From contig CM045991.1 of assembly GCA_025175895.1 (NCBI GenBank), positions 81,517,174 to 81,581,173 on the forward strand: 64,000 nt of DNA. The letters are read 5' to 3'. The stretch is from Wurfbainia villosa (lineage: Eukaryota; Streptophyta; Magnoliopsida; Zingiberales; Zingiberaceae). Positions 54,579 to 64,000 of the stretch are shown here, piece by piece (the stretch's first letter is position 1; each line of letters begins with the position of its first letter). Position numbers and translations under genes: made by a program. Below the pieces are notes generated by a model that saw only the letters and a list, made by a program, of their open reading frames with translations, was not told the origin of the DNA and did not search any database.

Positions 54579-56166
54579 TGTTGGGGATTGTACGTCGCTA
54601 GAGAGGGGTGAATAGCGTCGATTATGGAATTCTTTCGTGTTCATATCTACACAATCATTAGTACGCAGCGGAATAGAAAATACAATACGAATATGAATAC
54701 AAACCCACAAGAACAATCAAAATGCAAGAATATACGTGGTTCAGAACCTTAGGGTTCCTACTCCACGGGGCGAGCTCAACGAGCTCTAGTGATGTGCACA
54801 CCACTAATAAATCTTCTTCTCGGTGACACACCGGAGGTGGAGAAAACTCATACAAGTGTTTACAACAATAAACAAGATATACAAGCAAATACAAATAAAT
54901 ACAACCGAAATGTAAAGAGAACTTTACAAACTAGGGCTTTGAATGCTTTGCTTGTTGGTTGCTTGGATAAGCTTGAAGGACCCTGAAATGCTCTTGCACT
55001 TCGCCTTCAAATTGCCTCAACAACCTACCAAGAAACCATGGATGAAATCCTCCATGAGATGCCCCTTTTATCCCTACATCGGGTTGATTACATGCCTGGC
55101 AGTCAACTACCATAAGGCCCAGTCGACTGCCAACAGTGTCATTGTCTCACAATGGACTTAATCCACGTTGGCATTCAAGCCAACGAATACACTGTTAGTC
55201 GACTGTCAAGCCAGTAGCCAACTTCTCAATTAGCTACCGAGCTTTCTATGCTCGTGACCAAAACCAGTAGTTGACTGTCCTCCATGGCAGTCGACTGCTC
55301 ATGTCCAATCGACTGCCTAATGCTGGCAGTCAATTGCCAAGGCCACTTGCCGCAGTCAAACGTCAGTCGACTCATGGTAGTCGACTGGTCATAATCCCAG
55401 TCGATTGCTCAGTGTCGACTCGGTTGCCAAGTGTCAAAATACTTGACCAGTCAACTGCTCCATAACCCTAATCAATTGATACACCTTAACCATGAGGTTT
55501 AACCCAAGTATGATGACCTCATACTTGCTAGACCACCCTTAGCCTAGACCTAAGCCTTCTAGCCACCTCCATCAGCCTCACGCCTATCGGATCCCTCCAA
55601 GTCATCCTTGACTTGTTCATCCATATGCTAGCCTTCAGGTGCTTCCATCGGCTATTATCAAGCTAAGCTAGTCTATACCGCCAATATCAACCCTTGGACT
55701 CCACCCTTGGACTTTACACCGCCAATATCAACCCTTGGACTTCCCAATTGCCAAGTACCCATGACTTAGACTTTCATCGTCAAGACTACACACTTGGACT
55801 TACGTGGCCAAGACTACACCCTTGGAATTTCCATGCCAACTCCATGTTGGACTTTCCAATTGCCAAGACTCAAGCTTGGACTTTCCCTGGCCAAGACCCA
55901 TGCTTGGACTTTCCATGCCAAGTACACAAAACTTGGACTTTACCATTTCCATGACCTATGCTTGGACATTCCATGCCAAGTACTCATGACTTAGAATTTC
56001 CCATGCCAAGTGTCCCACTTGGACTTCTCCATCATATGGTCAACCCCATGTCAACCATATATTCAATCCATTGTCAAACAATGGTCAACTCATCGTCAGA
56101 CATCAAAACACTACTAGAGGTAAACTCAAGTCAGGTCGATCGTGACCTGGGATGATTGCACCAACA
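54579..56166 (-). repeat. Element I 3' LTR (family C)
   Basis: 1588 bp, TGTTGGGGATTG to GCACCAACA in plus coordinates, with a purine tract to its right, so this is a minus-strand element's 3' LTR. It has the leader hairpin block (54740-54840), palindromes (55090-55470), the CAAGTATGA stem (55505-55527) and a dyad array (55690-56030) ending in CCAAGTG-tcc-CACTTGG. Confidence 0.9.
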
Positions 56167-57607
56167 ATCTCCCTCTTTTTGATGTTTGACAAAAACCAAA
56201 CACTTTTGAGTTAGAACACTAACTCAATCCAATCCTCTCAATTATCCAAATTTAGAATTCCAAATTCTCATTCAAATTCTCCCCCTTTTTGACATACATC
56301 AAAAAGGTTCTCTCCCCAAGGGTATCAATGTCTTATATCCCAATGAGATCTTATAATCTCCCCCTTGGTCCAAAAACATCTAGAATGCCTTCACTCTTCC
56401 TAGTGATAAGTCTCATATCACTAAAGAGAGGTAATCTTTCAAACTGTTCCAATCTCTAAATTCTCCTCCTTATGAGAAAGAATACATCCATCATCCCATG
56501 ATAGATAACCTCCTCTAAAGGCTTGCTCCCCCTTGACCATGCACCAATAATGTCCTTGGAGAGTCCCTAAGCCTATAGGAACACTAAACCATCAAAATTA
56601 AGGGTAAAAGTTCAGACTTGAACTTTCACGCACCTTAAAATTGATACACACCCTAATCAACTCTCCTAATCCATATCCAATAGATTTTCACCCTTTATAA
56701 TGCTTTCCAAAATATATCCTAGAGTTAGGAGTAGTTAGGGTAGCCTAACATAGTTAAAATTAGGCCAAACAAACCTTGTTTACCCGAAATCAGGCCTGGC
56801 AATCGCTTTCAGTCAACAGTCAATAGCCCTTGACATCAGTCGACTACCATCCATAGCAGTCGACTGATTTCTGCAAGTGCAAAAATCTAATTTTCAGAAT
56901 TGAAATTCGAAAAATCATAAGTAATTATACATACTTTGAAAAATCATGAAAATTCATATGTATAATACTTATATCAATCATTATGGGTGAAAAATATTTG
57001 AAAAATAAAATATCTAAAAAATAGTGAGATTGATACAAAACTCAAAACCATTGATAACTTCAATGCTTTTGACCTATTTTATATCAATTTCTTCAATGGT
57101 GACTTCTATCAAAAGATAGACTACATCAAGTTTTTTTAAAATGATTTTGAAATCTTTTAAAACCTTATATTAGACCATGATCTATGAACTTAATGCACAT
57201 GACTTGTACATAAGCTTTCCTCATGATTTATCCATGGTATATGAGAAGTTTGAGTTCATCTAGATGCAATATCTATGCACCTTGAACTTAACTCATTTCC
57301 TATCATCTCGCATATGTTTAGGGTGTATCAAAACACACACAAGTCAAATATTCTTGTGAGATGTGGGTTTTGGTGTTATTAGGGTTTCATGTATTTTCCT
57401 AGGCAACTCTATTTGATTCCCTTATACATGGGACTTCAAATTATGCCATAGTCCTTAAATCAATTTTAATTATCCCTAAATGAATGAAAGATGATTATGG
57501 CATCTAATGATAACATAAATAAACATGTGCCAATAATCATGATGTCATGGCATACGAATACAATCTAAGTAACACATGACATAAAAACTAACCCTAAGCA
57601 TGATCAT
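56167..57607 (-). mobile_element. Element I internal region (noncoding, 3' part)
   Basis: Purine tract (minus AAAAAGAGGGAGAT) at 56167-56180, a tract ladder, the structured block (56663-56731), a palindrome pair (about 56835-56875) and the ATGTCATG region (57480-57600). Element J interrupts; gag and the 5' LTR would lie further right. Confidence 0.8.
56663..56731 (-). other. Structured block, copy 6 (element I)
   Basis: 69 nt on the minus strand. Outer arms and the downstream hairpin (AAAGTTCA/TGAACTTT) are intact. Hairpin 1 is damaged (ATATTTT...AAAGCAT) and hairpin 2 has one mismatch. Confidence 0.68.
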
Positions 57608-59004
57608 TGTTGGAACGTCGGTGGCCGGCTAGAGGGGGGTGAATAGCCCTCTTTCGTGTACGGTGGAATTTGATCGATCTTCGCGTGCTCGTCTACAATT
57701 CTTGTTAATGTGCAGCAGAATGATAATAAAACAAATACACAATAAGAATACAAGCACACGACAGAAGATATACGTGGTTCGGAACCTTAGGGTTCCTACT
57801 CCACGGGTGAGCTCAACGAGCTTGTGTTATGCGCATGGCACTAACAACACTCCTTCTCAACAACACGTCGGAGGTGGAGAAACCTCGTACAAGAAATTAT
57901 TGCGGTAATATAAAAATACAAGCAAATACAAAGAACACAAATGAAATCTTTACACAAATGGATTTGATCACTTTTGCTTGTTGCTTGCTTTGGTTTGGCT
58001 CTTGAAGGTCTAGAATGCAGCAGCAATTCCCCTCCAAAATCTCCCCAAAAGTCTTGTTAAAATCCTCCCCCAAACTCCTCCTTTTATGCTTGACTCGGGC
58101 TGATTTCGTGCCGATCAGTCGACTGCTTGTGACCTCCAATCAACTGTTGTTGTAGCCGTTGTCTCACAATGGTCAAATCCACGTTGGCAAAAACCCAACG
58201 GATAACCATCAGTCGACTGATCCTACCCATCAGTCGAGTGCTCGGCGTGATCACTCGACTAGAACACATTCTGTGCCCGAATTCGCCCTGATCAGTCGAC
58301 TGATCTCCATCATCAGTCCACTGATGGCGTCGGCAGTCGACTGCCCTCCTTGGCAGTCGATTGTTCGCCCAAAACCTGGTCATTCGAACACCAGTCGAGT
58401 CCACTCGACCTAGAGCAGTCGACTGATGTCGAGTAAAACCTCAAACACCAAGTTGTTTGAGCCTCCGACACTCAGTCTTAGCCACTTGGCCAAGTCCACT
58501 TCATCCTCTCATGGAATTCCCCACCGAAGCTCTCTTCCCTCGGCCTACGTCCCTCAGATGCACCAAGCGCATGGCTTCGCAATGCCATCGTTCGTGCATC
58601 TTGCCTTCGAAGTATGCTTCCCTTGGGCCTCACTCCATTCGCTCCCCGTCCGGCGGTCCCTCGGGTGCACCAAGCGCATGACTTTGCAATGTCATCCTTC
58701 ACCGACTCAAGGACCCCGAGCCTAGTGAACTTACTGAGTCCTCAAGACTTCCCACACCAAGCTTCATGCTTGTATTTTCCATGCTAAGCCCCATGCTTGG
58801 ACTTTCACCGCCAAGGCTACACACTTGGGCTTTCCAACACCAAGCCCTGTGCTTGGATTTTCCCAACACCACCAAGGCTACACACTTGGATTTACGTGGC
58901 CAACCCTATGTCAGACTTCCCATGACAATCGCATGTCATGCATTTTATCTAACATCAAAATACAGTTCGAGTCAAACTCGAGTCCTGGGCCGATTGCACC
59001 AACA
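57608..59004 (-). repeat. Element J 3' LTR (mosaic of C and D types)
   Basis: 1397 bp, TGTTGGAACGTC to GCACCAACA in plus coordinates. Leader block 57776-57880 and a TATA-like sequence near 58080 (minus CATAAAAGG). Palindromes occupy 58117-58430. A D-type block with an internal repeat of about 110 bp is at about 58500-58720, and a short family-C dyad array at 58755-58900. Purine tract to its right. Confidence 0.88.
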
Positions 59005-59841
59005 ATCTCCCCCTTTTTGATGTTTGACAAAACCTCAAACTCAAGTCTACCAATTATCCCAATTGGCAATTCTCACATCCCAATGAGAATTCCAACTATC
59101 CTAATTGGTAACTTCTCCCCCTTTTTGACATACATGAAAAAGGTCCTCCCCAAGGGTATGAATGTCTCATATCCCAATGAGATCTTACAATCTCTCCCTT
59201 GGAAGAAAACACATGTCTACAATCTTTCTAGTGATAAGTCTCATATCCCTTAAGAGAGGCAATCCCAAATTTTCCTCCCATGAGGAAAAATACACATTCA
59301 TCTTCCTATGATGGATACCTCCCCCTAAAGACTTGTTCCCCCTTGACTATTGCACCAACAATGTCCTTGGAGAGTCCCTAAGCCAATAGGAACATTTAAA
59401 TAATCAAAATTAAGGCAAAGTTCAACAATGAACTCACACACACCTTAAAATTGATACTCACCCTAAACACTTCTCCTAATCCATATCCAATGGATTTCCA
59501 CCCTTTCTAATGCTCTTCAAAGCATGTCCTAGGATTAGGAGTGGTTAGGGGACCAAAATATAGCTGAACATAGGCCTAACAACCATGGTTAACTCGAAAT
59601 TAGCCTGACAGTTGACTCATGTAAATCATCCAATCTATTTCATCGATCGATCGCCATCCATGGCGATGATCGATAACTACAAATCGTAAATCGTGTTTTA
59701 GAACCTAAGTTCTGAAATTCATAAGTAAATATACATGCATTTAAAAATCATGAAATTTTGTATGTACATTACTTATCACAAATATTATGGGTGAAAAATA
59801 TTTAAAAATTATTTTACCCACAAAATAGTGAGATTGATACA
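59005..59841 (-). mobile_element. Element J internal region (noncoding, 3' part)
   Basis: Purine tract at 59005-59018 (minus AAAAAGGGGGAGAT), tract ladder, structured block (59473-59541) and a corrupted palindrome pair (59640-59690, GATCG forms). Interrupted by element K. Confidence 0.8.
59473..59541 (-). other. Structured block, copy 7 (element J)
   Basis: 69 nt on the minus strand. The outer arms can pair over 10 bp (CTCCTAATCC/GGATTAGGAG), hairpin 2 is perfect and hairpin 1 is shortened to ATGCT/AGCAT. Confidence 0.7.
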
Positions 59842-60476
59842 TGTAGGGTCGATGGTGGTCGGCTAGAGGGGGTGAATAGCCCTCAATCGTCGTATGGTGG
59901 AATACGATCGTTCTTCTTGTGTCGCTCATCTATGATTATTGTTAGCACAGTGGAATAACAATGATAATGAAAATACTAACAACACATACAAGCATACACA
60001 AGATATACGTAGTTCGGAACCGAATGGTTCCTACTCCACAGGCGAGCTCACCAAGCTCTAGTTATGCGCATGACACTAACTATAACACTCCTTCTCGACA
60101 ACACGTCGGAGGTGGAGAAACCTCTCAAAAGCAATTACACTAAGTAATATGAAATACAAGCAATACAATGACAAATACGAAATACACGTAAAGAAACACT
60201 TTACAACGCTTGCTTTGAACCCTTTGCTTGTTGCTTGCTTTAGATGGCTTTTGAAGGTCTGGAATGCAGTAGCAATTCCCCTCCAATAGCTTTACAAAAT
60301 TCTTGGCGAAATCCTTCCTCTTGAGCTCCATTTATAACCTGCATCAAGATGATTTCGTGCCCATCAGTCGACTGATCGTGACCATCAGTCGACCGGTCCT
60401 GTAGCCATTGTCTCATAACGGCCAGATCCACGTTGGTCAAGTTTTAACGGATCACACATCAGTCGACTGATGATAC
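59842..60476 (-). repeat. Element K LTR, part (family C/D type)
   Basis: In plus coordinates it starts TGTAGGGTCGATGG with the U5 block (AGAGGGGGTGAATAG). It runs through the leader hairpins (60015-60120) and a TATA-like box (minus TTATAAATGG near 60328-60338) into the palindromes (60364-60471). There B' interrupts it. Confidence 0.85.
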
Positions 60477-62698
60477 TGTTAGTAATATATGAGAGATGTC
60501 CTAAGGCAATCGCCTTATGTATGAACCATTTATATGATAAATGAAGATTCACTATTTGAGTATACATGTTTAATGTATTTGATTGGATCTTAAACTCATT
60601 TACTGAATGTCCACGATACGATTCACAGTATGAGAGAATTTGTGATTGGATCACAACTAGTGAGTATCTCTACATGTGTAATTGTGATGTATCGGAATTA
60701 TCCCTAGTCGATGAATTGATGGATTTGGACACCATCAATTCTGTCGAGACTAGCACGAGGTATACTCCTTGGTGTATCCAAGCAGCTGATTCTCACTGGC
60801 TGGAGACATAGTGATGTCCGGAGTTGATCATGGATGCTAGTTATGGTAACTAGTTCATTGGAGTGACCAGCCGTAAGACTTCATATGGTTCTCTGCATAT
60901 ATAGATATGTCAATGAAGTTCTTACCGTGGCTTAAGTGCGATGTTCCTTTGACTTGCGGTATTCAAGTCATCTTGATCATAAAGACTTATGCTTTGGCAT
61001 CTTAAACAAACATCTCTAAGGAGATGTGGACCCGGGATGATTGGGTATAAGTCGAAGTGATCGAAGGTGTTTGAATAGCCTATAAAGGATTCACCACTCC
61101 TTGCGAGGAGATGTATACCCATGGCCTCTCGTCGGATTGTTACTAAAGTCTTTGGCCAAAGCATTACATGTTTAGAGTAAGGTATTCTTCGATACATGTG
61201 GAGTAACTAGAATCCGTAGGACGAGGAAATGATACTTGGGCTAGGTGTGACGTAGTCAGCCTAGTGGGGACTGACACAATAGACCATGTCCTGAACCAAG
61301 TGGGTATAAGATGAGTGAAGGGAATGGGGCACGATTCATTCGAGCTGCTGAAGGGTTTCAGAAATAGTTCTGGATCAACCGTTGATCTTTTAGGTTAATT
61401 GGGGATCATGATGTACTACTAAGTGCCACTCATGATCGTTCTATAATTAATGGTTAATTATAGACGGCCAACATAAACCGAGAACCTATTTGGTCACACG
61501 CACAACGAGTGTAATCCAAAGGATTTAAAACGAGCTTGAGAATGGGATTCTCAGACCGAGAGAAACTATGTTTGGTTGGACCAAACATAAAGCGAGCATG
61601 AAATTGTTTCAGTCGCAATGGAAGCGTGGATGGGCAGTGTCTTATGAAGACATAATGGATGGACCAAAATGGTTTGGTTCTAATCCAATGGATGAGAATA
61701 AACCAAATGGTTTGGTTTATATTAAACGAATGAACCAAAGGTTGGTTCGGTTCGTTTTAACTTAAAATAAACCATCATGGTTTGGTTTATTTTAACTTAT
61801 CTTAATGGAGCGGGTTAACGGGCTTTATGGATATGATCCATTAACCATTAAGAGAATTAGTTCTCTATAAAATAGGGCTTAAACCCTAACCCTAACACCC
61901 AATGAAGAGTTGCCGCCCAACATAGAGTTGCCGCCCACCCTTGTTGGTGAATTCGGCGCCCAACCCTAAGTGGCCGCCGCCCATCCTTTGTGCCGCCGTC
62001 CAAGACCCTTGCCGGCGTCCAAGCTCCAGCCGGTGAACCTCCGGCGACCCTCCGGTGATCTCCTATAGGTTCGGCATCAAGGTGAGCCTTTTCTCTCCTT
62101 GTTTTGGCCGGCGCCTACTCCTCCACCAAGCTGTCCAGTTTTCTGGACAGCTTCTCCTCCTCTCGTCGGAGCGTCGTTTGGACGACGGTTAGTGCTACGA
62201 CAGTGGCTAACTTACCGGGGATTTGATCTCCGGTAATCCTCTGAGGTGGAGGACGAAGGATTCGTCAAACGGTTGACGAACACCTCTCCGGAGAAGCGAG
62301 TTTTGAGAACTCGTTTTAGGATCCGAATTTGGATTCGGATCGTGATCATCTCTCGATCACGTCGTCTTCAACACGAGGCTAGTAACCCGTACGAAGACGA
62401 AGCTCGTGACTTAGCGAAGTCATCCCGAGGATCTCGGCGTGGATACGGATAGAGACGATTCTTACGAGGATCGTTCCGGTTGATGCCGTTCCCGCTACAC
62501 GTCATACGAAAGGTATAACGTAGTTTAATTTCCTTTTATTGCAATTTTAATTTACGGTTATGTCTACACTTGTTGTAATAGCATGCGTGTGTTGTGTGTG
62601 TTGTAATAAATAGGAGTATTTATTATTTCTTATTGCTTCCGCTGTGCTCATGTTTACGAAACATGATCGAACACACACCTGCCTGTGCGGAAACCCAA
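60477..62698 (+). repeat. Element B' 5' LTR (relative of B)
   Basis: 2222 bp, TGTTAGTAATATATGAG to GAAACCCAA(G)A, in plus orientation. It begins after GATAC (60472-60476), the probable target duplication, whose partner is outside the window. TATA box CTATAAAAT near 61864-61872; hairpin 62128-62153. It is better preserved than either LTR of B in CG-rich parts. Confidence 0.93.
62128..62153 (+). other. Perfect 11-bp hairpin in B' LTR
   Basis: AAGCTGTCCAG, TTTT, CTGGACAGCTT. Identical stem to the two B copies. Confidence 0.86.
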
Positions 62699-62700
62699 GA

Positions 62701-62712
62701 TGGTATCGAGCC
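62701..62712 (+). promoter_or_regulatory. Element B' primer-binding site (slightly damaged)
   Basis: TGGTATCGAGCC: the A of the usual TATCAGAGCC is missing. Adjacent to the LTR end. Confidence 0.85.
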
Positions 62713-64000
62713 CAGGTTGTGTTTGACATAATCGTAAAATGGTTTCGATAGTCATAATGTATTTCTGGAAATTTTCTAATTTTGGAAATTTAGAAGTATT
62801 TATGGAAATTTTTCAATTTTGGAAAGTCTAGAAGTATTTATGGAAATCTTCCACTTTTGGAAAGTTGGAAGTATTTATGGAAATTGATATATTCCATAAA
62901 TAAAATATTTGATTAGATTCTGGAAATTTGTTTCCTAATTTAATCATGATTTGATTTGGGAAATCAAATCTTAAAATATTTTATTTCCATAAGTAGTTTT
63001 AATGATTTAGGAAATTAGTTTCCTAAATAGATTTTCCTTAATCAAATAATTCCATGAATAAAATATGTGATTAGATTTGGAAATTTGTTTCCTAATTTAA
63101 TTATGATTTGATTTGGAGAATCAAATCTTAAACATATTTTATTTCCATAAATAGTTATGACATATAAGGAAATATATACATGACATAATTGTATGCCGTG
63201 TAATTGCATTAGATGCATAACATTATGCCATGCGTGTCGTGACATGTAGATGTATGCCATGTATGCCATGCCATGTAGATAATAGTTATTTGCATGCAAA
63301 GAGGATGAGACATAAAAACCCTAACTCAATATTAAAGCCTACACCTTCCATTAATATGGTTAGAACCAGAGTTACATTTCTTGTTTGGGTTGTTGGACTC
63401 ACTCAAGCCCGGCTCGAACTGAACATGTTCAAATCATTGGAATAGTTTAACTCTAATATGGTAAGAGTCAGAGGTCAATCGTTAGTTTGGGTTGTTGGAC
63501 TCACTCCAAGCCTGGCTAATTGGTTGAATGCGCTCTAACCATATTAAAACTATTTCACGATTAATGGGTCGGCTTTAACTTGGAGCATCGATTTGTTGGA
63601 CTCACTCCAAGGTCGATGTGAAGAGAGGTGAAGTTGGGTGCTATGCATATGATGCATACTTGTTAATGTGTTAACAACCCAATGTATGTGTAAACATTCA
63701 ATTAGTTGATAGCACATTGTGATAGTTACATATACATGATATGTAATCGGTATACTTGATACCCACCATCATAGCTAAGAATGGCTTGTTGGACTCACTC
63801 CAAGGTTGTTCTTATCTATGATGGATATCAGCCCATTCGGAGATGGACCTACGATCTCCCGAAGTGATTTTAAGGGTTTTGAAATTCGAAAAATGAATGG
63901 GATTTATAAATGTATATTGATGCATTTTAAAATCATCTTTCTCATATATGCTCGTTTTGTATTTCTAAGTTAATATATTGATCATGATGTGTTTGAATTT
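62713..64000 (+). other. Element B' leader (gag lies beyond the window)
   Basis: Matches B's leader in opposite orientation. Four copies of GTTGGACTCACTCCAAG (the first shortened) lie at 63392-63410, 63494-63510, 63595-63611 and 63788-63805. A/T-rich repeats occupy 62760-63130. No supported coding frame. Confidence 0.8.

Overview
This window is plant nuclear DNA made almost entirely of LTR retrotransposons of the Ty1/copia superfamily, inserted into one another. I found no host gene, rRNA, tRNA gene, CRISPR array or bacterial feature. The evidence for copia is repeated: TG...CA-bounded LTRs of about 1.2-2.2 kb, primer-binding sites matching the 3' end of plant initiator tRNA-Met (TGGTATCAGAGC), polypurine tracts, and coding remnants in copia order (gag, DTG protease, DD35E integrase, YVDD reverse transcriptase, RNase H). 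Gag with CCHC knuckles, a long basic tail and multiple polypurine tracts point to Sirevirus-like elements for several copies. A large, repeat-rich angiosperm genome is likely; the species cannot be read from the window.

Left stack (1-24.7 kb): an internal region of Sirevirus-like family C (from 22845) is interrupted by element E (minus, LTR 20921-22844). E is interrupted by element D (minus, LTR 19599-20819, gag continuing off the left edge). D's gag is split by element A (349-18816, TSD GCTTC), and A's 5' LTR is split by element B (2179-11469, minus, TSD GTAAA).

Middle (24.7-52.9 kb): a tandem LTR-internal-LTR array of family C (24694-34384) abuts element G (internal 34385-35477, 3' LTR from 35478). 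G's LTR is split by element F (36393-52494). F's pol is split by element H (41695-48908, minus, TSD GAAAT), a second gag-only family-C element. G's LTR resumes at 52495-52904.

Right stack (52.9-64 kb): an orphan 0.5 kb segment, then a plus-strand family-C internal fragment L. L is interrupted by minus-strand elements I, J and K, each inside the previous one, and K is interrupted by a plus-strand relative of B (B', LTR 60477-62698) that runs off the right edge.

All coding regions carry stops or frameshifts. Elements C and H carry gag only and would depend on proteins supplied by an autonomous relative, for which D is a candidate. The strongest unexpected signal is in the noncoding parts of family C. 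A 68-69 nt multi-hairpin block occurs in seven internal regions, with base changes in one copy that preserve pairing. Three hairpins in the transcribed part of the LTR also show pair-preserving changes. The LTR promoter is built from arrays of palindromes (core CAGTCGACTG) just upstream of the TATA box. All comparisons were made by eye.
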